From NCBI GenBank assembly GCA_035266685.1, contig DATFMX010000130.1:1-37645 (forward strand): a stretch of DNA of 37,645 bases, written 5' to 3'. Both the position numbers and the translations under genes were made by a program. Below the pieces are notes generated by a model. That model worked only from the letters and a program-made list of their open reading frames with translations. It made no database searches and was not told the DNA's origin. Origin of the DNA: VRUE01 sp035266685 (GTDB lineage: Bacteria; Actinomycetota; Thermoleophilia; Solirubrobacterales; 70-9). Shown here piece after piece: positions 24,152 to 31,018 of this stretch; the stretch's first letter is position 1, and every line of letters starts with the position of its first letter.

Positions 24152-25031
24152 CGCGGTCCTGCAAGAGCGCGTCGGCGGCGACCAGCTCGGAGATCTCCAG
24201 CCCCGGCATCGCCTCGCCGAGCCCGACCGAGGCGGCGGCGACCCGCTCGGGGTCCTCGAAGTGCGTGGTCGCCTCGACGATCGCCCGAGCGCGGCGCTCG
24301 GGGTCGCCGCTCTTGAAGATGCCCGAGCCGACGAAGTTCCCTTCGGCGCCGAGCTGCATCATCAGCGCCGCGTCGGCCGGCGTGGCGATCCCGCCGGCGC
24401 AGAAGAGCGGCACCGGCAGGCGGCCCTGCGCGGCCACCTCGTGTATGACTTCGAGCGGCGCCCGGTGCTCTTTCGCCGCCGCCGAGAGCTCCTCGGGGCC
24501 GAGCTGGGCGAGCCGCTTGATCCCGCCGACGATCTCGCGCATGTGGCGCACCGCCTCGACCACGTTGCCGGTCCCGGCCTCGCCCTTGGAGCGGATCATC
24601 GCGGCGCCCTCGCCGATCCGCCGCAGCGCCTCGCCGAGCGTCGTCGCGCCGCAGACGAACGGCACTTCGAAGGCGAGCTTGTCGATGTGGTTGCGCTCGT
24701 CGGCCGGAGTCAGCACCTCGGACTCGTCGATGTAGTCGACCTCGAGCGCCTGCAGCACCTGGGCCTCGGCGAAGTGGCCGATCCGCGCCTTGGCCATCAC
24801 CGGGATCGTCACCGCCTCCTGGATCCCCTTGATCATCTGCGGGTCCGACATCCGGGCGACGCCGCCGTCGCGGCGGATGTCCGCCGGCACGCGCTCCAGC
24901 GCCATCACCGCGCAGGCGCCCGCCGCCTCCGCGATCCGCGCCTGCTCCGGCGTGACCACATCCATGATCACCCCGCCCTTCAGCATCTCGGCGAGGCCGG
25001 TCTTCACCCTGAAGGTAGCTCTCTCGGCCAT
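24144..25031 (-). CDS. pdxS: Pyridoxal 5'-phosphate synthase lyase subunit PdxS
   Basis: The 295-residue TIM-barrel enzyme makes PLP from ribose-5-phosphate, glyceraldehyde-3-phosphate and PdxT-supplied ammonia. Catalytic lysines are Lys81 (PVMAKARIGH) and Lys149 (RSKGEAGTGN), with Asp24 in VIMDVVTPEQ. ATG 25031 (MAERATFRVK) fits the family; a 16-residue upstream extension has no support. An RpiR-type regulator is encoded 133 bases upstream on the same strand. Confidence 0.97.
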   Translation of the reverse strand: MAERATFRVKTGLAEMLKGGVIMDVVTPEQARIAEAAGACAVMALERVPADIRRDGGVARMSDPQMIKGIQEAVTIPVMAKARIGHFAEAQVLQALEVDYIDESEVLTPADERNHIDKLAFEVPFVCGATTLGEALRRIGEGAAMIRSKGEAGTGNVVEAVRHMREIVGGIKRLAQLGPEELSAAAKEHRAPLEVIHEVAAQGRLPVPLFCAGGIATPADAALMMQLGAEGNFVGSGIFKSGDPERRARAIVEATTHFEDPERVAAASVGLGEAMPGLEISELVAADALLQDRGA

Positions 25032-25118
25032 GAGGGCATTATTACCGGACGCTCCGCACGACCAATTAGCGAGCGTCACGATCTGGTTCTTCGCGAGCGG
25101 CGCCGATGTGGCGCGCAG

Positions 25119-25154
25119 CCGCCATCCCCGGACGCGAAGCGGAGGAGATGGCGG
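25119..25154 (-). terminator. Hairpin downstream of the RpiR-type gene, weak terminator candidate
   Basis: In the minus-strand message CCGCCATCTCC pairs with GGGGATGGCGG (11 bp, one wobble) around a 14-base loop, starting 10 bases after the regulator's stop. No U-tract follows, so it may be a Rho-associated or processing hairpin rather than a classical terminator. It separates the regulator from pdxS. Confidence 0.4.
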
Positions 25155-25164
25155 TTTATGTCCG

Positions 25165-26022
25165 CTACTTGAGTTTGTAAGCGCGTATGCGGTCTTTGTG
25201 CGCCGCTTCGTCGCGCGCGTACAACCCGTGCGCCAGGCCCTGTATCAGCGCCATCAGCGCCGTGTTCGAGCGCGCGAAGGAGGGGCTGTTGGAGGAGAAG
25301 TAGAGGGTCTGCTCGGCGTGCTCGCCGACCTCCGACATCGAGGCGTCGGAGACCGCCAGGGTGCGCGCGCGGCGGTGCAGGGCGAGCTTCATCGCCCGCA
25401 GCAGCAGCGGGTGCGCACGGCCGCAGGAGAGCACGATCACCAGCGTCTCCTCGTCGATCCGGCCGAGCCGCTGCAACGACTCGCCGCCGGTGCTGGCGAC
25501 GATTTCGGCGCGGATGTCGAGCAGGCTGAGCATGTGGCGGAAGTAGCTGGCGAAGAAGGCCATCTGGTCGACGCCGACGATCACCACGCGCTGTGCCTCG
25601 GCCAGCGCCGCGACGGCGCCCTCGACCTGCTCGCGGGTGAGGTTGCGCGCGGTTTCCTCCAGGTTCGTGTAGTCGGCGCTCAGCGAGCCCTCGAGCTCGG
25701 AGTGGTCGAAGGAGAAGAGCGCGGCGCCGCCGGCGCTCGGGCCGGCGCCGGCGACCGTCGCGTTGCGGTACTCCTCGATCGCCGCCTGCTGAAGCTCTGG
25801 ATAGCCCTCGAAGCCGAGGGCCTGGGAGAAGCGCACCACCGTCGATGAGGAGGTGCTCGCTCTCCTGGCCAGCTCCTCGGCGGTGAGGAAGGCCGCCTCG
25901 TCGAGATGGTCGACGATGTAGCGGGCTACGTCTTTCTGGGAGCGCGAGAACTCGTCGAAGCGCTCCTGGATGTACTCGGACAGGCTCTTGAGCTGAGGTG
26001 ATTTCGTCGCAGTCTTGGTCAC
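25165..26022 (-). CDS. MurR/RpiR-family transcriptional regulator (HTH + SIS)
   Basis: The 285-residue protein has an N-terminal RpiR helix-turn-helix (about 15-85: LTAEELARRASTSSSTVVRFSQALGFEGYPEL) and a C-terminal sugar-isomerase domain (about 140-265: VVIVGVDQMAFFASYF, IVLSCGRAHPLLLRAMKLA). SIS domains bind sugar phosphates. GTG 26022 gives the right N-terminus; the open frame continues far upstream antisense to other genes and is not coding there. Its neighbour PdxS consumes ribose-5-phosphate, so sensing a pentose phosphate is an attractive but untested idea. It may also control the divergent gene at 26084. Confidence 0.85.
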   Translation of the reverse strand: MTKTATKSPQLKSLSEYIQERFDEFSRSQKDVARYIVDHLDEAAFLTAEELARRASTSSSTVVRFSQALGFEGYPELQQAAIEEYRNATVAGAGPSAGGAALFSFDHSELEGSLSADYTNLEETARNLTREQVEGAVAALAEAQRVVIVGVDQMAFFASYFRHMLSLLDIRAEIVASTGGESLQRLGRIDEETLVIVLSCGRAHPLLLRAMKLALHRRARTLAVSDASMSEVGEHAEQTLYFSSNSPSFARSNTALMALIQGLAHGLYARDEAAHKDRIRAYKLK

Positions 26023-26083
26023 GGCGGTCCATTTCGCCGATCCGCATGCTTTCCCTTCCGATCTGGTTGGATGGGTTGTGAAA

Positions 26084-26467
26084 ATGACCGTTGAGCAGGC
26101 GCTTCGCCTCACCAACCGCAACATGATCGCCTTCGACCTGCTGCTCGGGTCGGCGGCGATCGCCGCCCCCGAGGCGACCCTGCGGGTGCTCGGCCACGAC
26201 GAGCCCTCACCCGACGCCGCCCACCTGTTCCGCCGCTGCGGGCCGATCTGGCTGACCTTCGCCGCCGCCCACGCGGTCGCCGAGCGCCGCGGCGAGCCGC
26301 GCGACTGGTGGGCGCTGGCCTGGCTGCGCGGGACCGAGATCGCGACCGACGCGCTCTGGGCCGGCTCCCCCGCGGTCTCCCGTCCCGGCGCCAAGCTCGG
26401 CCTGCGGCTCGCCGGCGTCGCCAACCTGGCGATGGCGGCCGGCTTCGCCTGGCTCTCGGAGCGATGA
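26084..26467 (+). CDS. Hypothetical membrane protein
   Basis: The 127-residue protein has four weakly hydrophobic segments: NRNMIAFDLLLGSAAIAA, PIWLTFAAAHAVAE, WWALAWLRGTEIATDALW and LAGVANLAMAAGFAWL. It resembles small multi-spanning membrane proteins, without a named family that I can assign. ATG 26084 is chosen over an upstream frame reaching 26015, which would overlap the divergent regulator. It begins a plus-strand run of four tightly packed genes and overlaps the next gene by four bases (ATGA). Confidence 0.6.
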   Translation: MTVEQALRLTNRNMIAFDLLLGSAAIAAPEATLRVLGHDEPSPDAAHLFRRCGPIWLTFAAAHAVAERRGEPRDWWALAWLRGTEIATDALWAGSPAVSRPGAKLGLRLAGVANLAMAAGFAWLSER

Positions 26468-26790
26468 GCGGCGGCGGGGCGCCCAGCAAGCGCTGGAGCC
26501 TGCGCGGGCGTGACGACGAAGGCAACGAGGTCTGGCTGATCCGCAGCTTCGGCCAGAAGCTCTACCGCTGCCCGGGCTGCCACGGCGACATCCCGATCGG
26601 CAGCGAGCACACCGTGGTCCAGTACGTGCTGCGGCTGGGCGGCACCGAACACCACCACTGGCACCGCCGCTGCGCCGAAGAACTGCTCGAGCCCGACCTG
26701 CGCGACCTGAAGCGCGTGCCGGCGTCGCAGTCCTCGCAGTCGAAGCTGGAGCAGCGCGGCCGGCGGCCGTCCGGGCGGCGGCCACGCTAG
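26464..26790 (+). CDS. Small zinc-finger-like protein, actinobacterial unknown
   Basis: The 108-residue protein contains CPGCHG, then SEHTVVQYV, and HHHWHRRC, giving a CxxC...H...HxxC set of probable zinc ligands. A basic Arg/Pro/Ser-rich tail ends QRGRRPSGRRPR. Similar small actinobacterial proteins are often labelled ATP/GTP-binding without evidence. ATG 26464 overlaps the previous stop. The function is unknown; nucleic-acid binding is a guess from the zinc motif and basic tail. Confidence 0.65.
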   Translation: MSGGGAPSKRWSLRGRDDEGNEVWLIRSFGQKLYRCPGCHGDIPIGSEHTVVQYVLRLGGTEHHHWHRRCAEELLEPDLRDLKRVPASQSSQSKLEQRGRRPSGRRPR

Positions 26791-27546
26791 ATGGAGCCGG
26801 CGCTCGGCGTCCTCTCCCTCTACCGGCGGATCGGGCGCACCTACTTCGCCTGGGCGCGCTCGCTGCTGCCCCTCGCCTGCCTCGTCTTCGTGCCGCTCGG
26901 CCTCGTCCACGCGATCCCGGTCCACTACGACGCGACGCAGCTCGACGCCGGCAGCGGCTTCGCGCTGGTCGGCCTGCTGCTGGCGATCCTCCTGCTGACC
27001 GGCGCCGGGCTGCTCGGCGAGGTCTTCTACACCGGCGCGGTGGCGATCGCCCTCACCCATCCGGACGGGGGCGACGGACGGCCGCCGACCCTGCTCCAGG
27101 TCGTGCGGATGGTCCGCTACCCGACGCTGATCGCGATCGACATCCTGTTCGGCGTGCTCGTCGCGCTGGGGCTCGTCGCCCTCGTCGTGCCGGGGGTGCT
27201 GCTCTTCGTCTACCTCGGGCTCGCCGCGCCGGTGGCCGAGATCGAGCACCACGGCTGGCGCGATGCCTTTCGGCGCAGCTACCGCCTCGTGCGCGGCCAC
27301 TTCTGGCTCGTCTTCGCCGTGCTCGTGCCGATCGAGCTGGTGAGCGACGCGCTGACCGACCTGGCGACGAGCGGCGCCCACTCGCTGCTCGGCGACTCGC
27401 TGATCGCGGCGTGGCTGACCGACACCGCCTCGAACATCGTGCTGACGCCGTTCTACGCGGTCGCCGCTGTGCTGCTGACGCTTGACCTGATCGCGGCGCG
27501 CGACGGCGCCGCGCCGGCTCTACACTCGCCCCCGACCAACCGATGA
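26791..27546 (+). CDS. Multi-spanning membrane protein of unknown function
   Basis: The 251-residue protein starts immediately after the previous stop (TAG-ATG). It has about six hydrophobic helices: LLPLACLVFVPLGLVHAI, FALVGLLLAILLLTGAGLL, AIDILFGVLVALGLVALVV, VLLFVYLGLAAPVAE, FWLVFAVLVPIELVSDAL and the last around IVLTPFYAVAAVLLTLDLI. The EHHGWRDAFRRSYRLVRGHFW loop is charged and looks conserved. The layout resembles the membrane domain seen in glycerophosphodiester phosphodiesterase-associated proteins, without a catalytic part. It is coupled to the next gene by a four-base overlap. Confidence 0.65.
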   Translation: MEPALGVLSLYRRIGRTYFAWARSLLPLACLVFVPLGLVHAIPVHYDATQLDAGSGFALVGLLLAILLLTGAGLLGEVFYTGAVAIALTHPDGGDGRPPTLLQVVRMVRYPTLIAIDILFGVLVALGLVALVVPGVLLFVYLGLAAPVAEIEHHGWRDAFRRSYRLVRGHFWLVFAVLVPIELVSDALTDLATSGAHSLLGDSLIAAWLTDTASNIVLTPFYAVAAVLLTLDLIAARDGAAPALHSPPTNR

Positions 27547-28409
27547 CCGTCGCCTCCATCTTCAGCGACTTCTGGAACGACCAGATCCTCGCCAACGAAA
27601 AGCAGGGGCTCTTCCTCGTCCTCGTCGGCTTCATCCTCTCCTTCGCCTTCATCCGCATGAGCACCCGGCTGATGCGCAGCCCGCGGGTGACCTGGTGGCC
27701 GGGCAGCGTGGTCAGCGACAGCGGCGTCCATGTCCACCACCTGGTCTTCGGCATCGTCACGATGATGATCGCCGGGGCGCTCGGCTTCCTGGCGCTGGGC
27801 CAGAGCCCCTACACCGAGCTCTGCGCCTTCGCCTTCGGCGTCGGCGCCGGGCTGACGATCGACGAGTTCGCCCTCTGGGTCTACCTGGATGACGTCTACT
27901 GGGCGGAGGAGGGACGCTCCTCGATCGACGCGACGGTGATCGCCGCCGCCGGGATGATGCTGATCCTGCTCGGCTTCAGCCCGTTCAGCTTCGACACCAG
28001 CTCGGTCGAGCAGACGATCGCCAGCATCGTCGGCGCCGGCCTGGTCTTCGCCCTGGTCGCGGTCTGCTTCGCCAAGAAGCGGGTCCTGCACGGCTCGGTC
28101 GGCTTCTTCGTCTTCCCGGTGGCGATCTACGGCGCCGCCCGGATCGGCAAGCCCGGCTCGCCCTGGGCGCGGCGGCGCTACGGCGAGCGCAACCCCGGCA
28201 AGCAGGCGAAGGCCGAGGACCGCTTCAAGCCCGACCGCCACACCGAGCGCTTCAAGAACGCCTTTCGTGACATCGTCGGCGGCAAGCCCAGCGAGGGCCT
28301 CGCCGCCGCCTCCGAAGAGGCGATCGCGACCACCCGCGAGGCGATCGAAGAAGCACGGCAGCGAGCGGAACGGGTGACGCGACCGGGCGGAAGCCGAGAC
28401 GACGGCTGA
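27543..28409 (+). CDS. Actinobacterial integral membrane protein of unknown function
   Basis: The 288-residue protein has an N-terminal helix (LFLVLVGFILSFAFI), then a conserved-looking GVHVHHLVFGIVTMMIAGALGF helix with three histidines. DEFALWVYLDDVYW at the membrane edge and two further helix pairs follow. The C-terminal ~90 residues are hydrophilic and helical (KPDRHTERFKNAFRDIV, EEAIATTREAIEEARQRAERV). The His/Asp clusters suggest a metal or proton site, but this is inference. ATG 27543 overlaps the previous gene's stop by four bases. Confidence 0.65.
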   Translation: MTVASIFSDFWNDQILANEKQGLFLVLVGFILSFAFIRMSTRLMRSPRVTWWPGSVVSDSGVHVHHLVFGIVTMMIAGALGFLALGQSPYTELCAFAFGVGAGLTIDEFALWVYLDDVYWAEEGRSSIDATVIAAAGMMLILLGFSPFSFDTSSVEQTIASIVGAGLVFALVAVCFAKKRVLHGSVGFFVFPVAIYGAARIGKPGSPWARRRYGERNPGKQAKAEDRFKPDRHTERFKNAFRDIVGGKPSEGLAAASEEAIATTREAIEEARQRAERVTRPGGSRDDG

Positions 28410-28411
28410 CG

Positions 28412-28795
28412 ATGGGCCACCGCGCCGGCGTCGAAGCATGGATCGCGGCCTACGAGCGGGCATGGCGGACGGCGGGCAGCGGGGTGCTGGCGGAGCTGTT
28501 TAGCGAGGAGGCGTCCTATCGGATGTCCCCTTACGAGGAGACCGTCGTCGGGCTGGCGGCGATCGGCGAGCTCTGGGAGCGGGAGCGGGTCGGTCCCGAC
28601 GAGGAGTTCGAGATGTCCCATGAGGTCATCGCGGTGGACGGCGACACGGCGGTGGTGCGAGTCGAAGTCGGATATGCGACGGGGGCCGAGTACCGGGACC
28701 TCTGGCTGATCCGCTTCGCAGCCGACGGTCGCTGCCGCGAGTTCGAGGAGTGGCCTTACTGGCCCGGTCAGCCGTTGTCGGCGATCGGCAGGTAG
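28412..28795 (+). CDS. SnoaL-like / NTF2-fold protein
   Basis: The 127-residue protein fits the SnoaL-like cone-shaped fold: EAWIAAYERAWRTAGSGVLAELFSEEASYRMSPY at the N-terminus, a central GLAAIGELWERE helix, then three beta-strands ending in FEEWPYW. The family includes small isomerases and binding proteins of varied function. It starts two bases after the stop of the membrane-protein gene. The substrate is unknown. Confidence 0.7.
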   Translation: MGHRAGVEAWIAAYERAWRTAGSGVLAELFSEEASYRMSPYEETVVGLAAIGELWERERVGPDEEFEMSHEVIAVDGDTAVVRVEVGYATGAEYRDLWLIRFAADGRCREFEEWPYWPGQPLSAIGR

Positions 28796-28836
28796 CGGCT
28801 TAACCGAAGCTGCGCGGGCCGATCTTCGCCTCGATC

Positions 28837-28842
28837 TAGACT
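28837..28842 (+). promoter_or_regulatory. Candidate -10 box for a leaderless transcript
   Basis: TAGACT lies six bases before GTG 28849, the distance expected if transcription starts on the start codon. No clear -35 box is seen. AGGAGG occurs after the GTG, not before it, so a leaderless start is the simpler reading. Confidence 0.3.
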
Positions 28843-28848
28843 TTCTCT

Positions 28849-29625
28849 GTGAGGAGGACCCTGCTAGCCGCGGCATTGCTCTGCCTGGCGCTCGGCGGCG
28901 CCGCCGTGGCGCGGGCCGAGATCTTCGGCGGCAACGGCCTCTTCATCAAGTTCGGCGGCGGCTTCGCTCCGCGTACGCTGCCGCGCAATCGGGATGTGCC
29001 GGTCACCGTCCGTCTGCACACCGCGATCAAGACCAGCGACGGCAGCGCGCCGCCACGACTGCGGGAGATCTCGTTCGGCGTCAACCGCTACGGGCGCATC
29101 ACGACCAAGGGCCTGCCCGTCTGCCACGCCTCGGAGCTCGAGTCCACCGACTCGGCGACGGCGTTGAAACGCTGCAAGGGCGCTCTCGTCGGCCATGGCG
29201 GCTTCGACGCCAACCTCGAATTCCACGGCGGCGAACCGGCGCCGGTGCATGGTCGGATGCTCGCCTTCAACGGTCGCGCGCACGGCCATTCGACGGTGCT
29301 GCTGCATGTCTACGCGTCCAAGCCGGCCAACGTCACGATCGTGCTCAGCTTCGACGTCCGCCATCCGAAACGCGGCAAATTCGGCACCGAGCTCTCCACC
29401 GACGTCCCGAGGCTCGCCTCCGACCTCGGCTACGTCACCGACGTCTCGCTCGTCTTCCAGCGGCGCTACCGCTACCGCGGCAAGAGCTACAGCTTCCTCA
29501 GCGCGCGCTGCGCCGCCCCGGCCGGCTTCCCCGGCGCGATCTTCTCGTTCACCCGCGGCACCTTCTCCTTCACCGGCGGCAAGCGGATCGTCACCACGCT
29601 GGCGCGCACCTGCACGGTGCGCTAA
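28849..29625 (+). CDS. Secreted hypothetical protein
   Basis: The 258-residue protein has a signal peptide (RRTLLAAALLCLALGGAAVARA, likely cleaved before EIFGG). The mature protein is beta-rich with three cysteines in the pattern PVCHASE, KRCKGA and SARCAAP plus a terminal RTCTVR. Glycine/phenylalanine repeats include IFSFTRGTFSFTGGKR. I do not recognise a named family; proteins with this layout seem common in Thermoleophilia, from memory. GTG 28849 is favoured by the signal peptide. Its stop overlaps the convergent permease stop (CTAA). Confidence 0.6.
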   Translation: MRRTLLAAALLCLALGGAAVARAEIFGGNGLFIKFGGGFAPRTLPRNRDVPVTVRLHTAIKTSDGSAPPRLREISFGVNRYGRITTKGLPVCHASELESTDSATALKRCKGALVGHGGFDANLEFHGGEPAPVHGRMLAFNGRAHGHSTVLLHVYASKPANVTIVLSFDVRHPKRGKFGTELSTDVPRLASDLGYVTDVSLVFQRRYRYRGKSYSFLSARCAAPAGFPGAIFSFTRGTFSFTGGKRIVTTLARTCTVR

Positions 29626-30962
29626 CCGCCGAGAATCCCGTCGGGTCGTCCTCGTGCGACCCAGGCCCGCCATAGATAGAGGGCGATCGCCGCCGACGCG
29701 AGCAGCGCGATCACCGAATCGAGGCGGGTCAGGTTGAGCGCCAGAACGAGCGCGACGAGCGCCGCGCCGAGCAGGTTGAGCGCCGTGGCCGCCGGCCTTC
29801 CGTCGCGGTGGGTCAGACGGGCGCACCCCAGGGTGGCCGCGAGAAAGCTGGCGAAGACCGAGACGGCGTAGAAGTGGACCAGCTTCTGCACCTCGCCTCC
29901 CGCGGCGGCGATCATCGCCGCGGCGACGACGAGCACCGCGACCACGCCCCAGTGGGCGACGAGGAAACGGTTTTCGCGGCGCAACGGCTCCGGCAGGAGC
30001 CCGCGCTCTCCTTCGCGGGCCAGCACGGCAAGGGCCTTCAGCACACCGGAACCGGCGAGATAGGAGGAGGCCGCCGCGGCGAGCAGCAGCAGTCCGCTGA
30101 GCGCCTGGAAGAGGGCCAGCGGCCAACCGCCGCCGACTGCCCGCCGCGCCACCTCGGCGAGCAGGGTCGAGTCGTCGCCGGGCAGCGCCACGCCGAGGCG
30201 CACCGTCAGCGCGGCGAAGCAGAGCGTCAGGGCGCCGACGATCGCGACCATCGACCACAGCGTCAGCCGGCCGAACAGCCGCCGCGGGCCATCGGGGAGC
30301 TGCGGCAGCTGGGCGATCGCGTCCGACGGCGCCTCGACCCCGGTTGCCAGCGCCATGCCCAGCGGCAGCGCGGTCAGCACGGCTGCCAGCGACGCGTCGG
30401 CAAGAAGCGGGCCGCCGGGCGCCGAGTCGCCGACGACCGCGCCGCTCGCCGGCTCGGCGAGGAAGCCGACCACGATCACTGCGGCGGCCATCACGATGAA
30501 GGCCTGGGCGGCGATCGCAAAGCCGATCCGGCCGCGGTGCCCGACCAGCACGCCAAGGGCGACGATGAGCGCGAGCGCGAGCGCGATCGGCAGCCGCACC
30601 GACTCGAGATCGGGGGCATAGGCGATCGCCGCCGCGGCCCCCGCCGAGCAGCTGACCGCAACGGTGAGCGTGAAGTCGACCAGCAACGCCCCCAGCGGCA
30701 GAAAGACCCAGTCGTCGCCGAAAGCGGCCGCCACGGCCTTCGGGCCCCCGGCGCCGGAGGGAAAGCGGCCGATCAGCTGGTGGTAGGTACACGCGACGAT
30801 GACGATGATCCCGACGACGAGCGCCATCGTCGCGACGAGACTCGCCGGGTCGCCGTCGAGGGCGCGCAGGGCGGCCTCGATCGCGTAGGCGACCGAGGAG
30901 ACGGGATCCGCCATCACGGTGAAGGCGAAGGCGACGAAGAGGTGAATCCGGCCTAGGCGCAC
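29622..30962 (-). CDS. APC-superfamily permease (amino-acid permease-like)
   Basis: The 446-residue protein has about twelve membrane helices. The first helix region DPVSSVAYAIEAAL matches the broken TM1 of APC transporters, and GRFPSGAGGPKAVAAAFGDDW resembles the TM2-3 region of amino-acid/potassium-type members. The middle EAPSDAIAQLPQLPDGPRRLFG loop and the DSTLLAEVARR segment also fit the KUP/APC-like group. The substrate is unknown. GTG 30962 is used because a later start would remove half of helix one. It is divergent from the degenerate GGDEF gene. Confidence 0.75.
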   Translation of the reverse strand: MRLGRIHLFVAFAFTVMADPVSSVAYAIEAALRALDGDPASLVATMALVVGIIVIVACTYHQLIGRFPSGAGGPKAVAAAFGDDWVFLPLGALLVDFTLTVAVSCSAGAAAAIAYAPDLESVRLPIALALALIVALGVLVGHRGRIGFAIAAQAFIVMAAAVIVVGFLAEPASGAVVGDSAPGGPLLADASLAAVLTALPLGMALATGVEAPSDAIAQLPQLPDGPRRLFGRLTLWSMVAIVGALTLCFAALTVRLGVALPGDDSTLLAEVARRAVGGGWPLALFQALSGLLLLAAAASSYLAGSGVLKALAVLAREGERGLLPEPLRRENRFLVAHWGVVAVLVVAAAMIAAAGGEVQKLVHFYAVSVFASFLAATLGCARLTHRDGRPAATALNLLGAALVALVLALNLTRLDSVIALLASAAIALYLWRAWVARGRPDGILGG

Positions 30963-31018
30963 GATCCGTATCTTCGGTCAACCGTCCGAAGGGCTTGTCT
31001 TTTTCGCCCCAGCGGCCG

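Noticed and set aside
25165..27381. A 738-residue open frame on the minus strand extending upstream of the RpiR-type regulator
   Set aside because: Only the last 285 residues match a protein family. The rest lies antisense to plus-strand genes with good overlaps, and has the low-complexity Arg/Ala/Asp look of GC-rich shadow frames.
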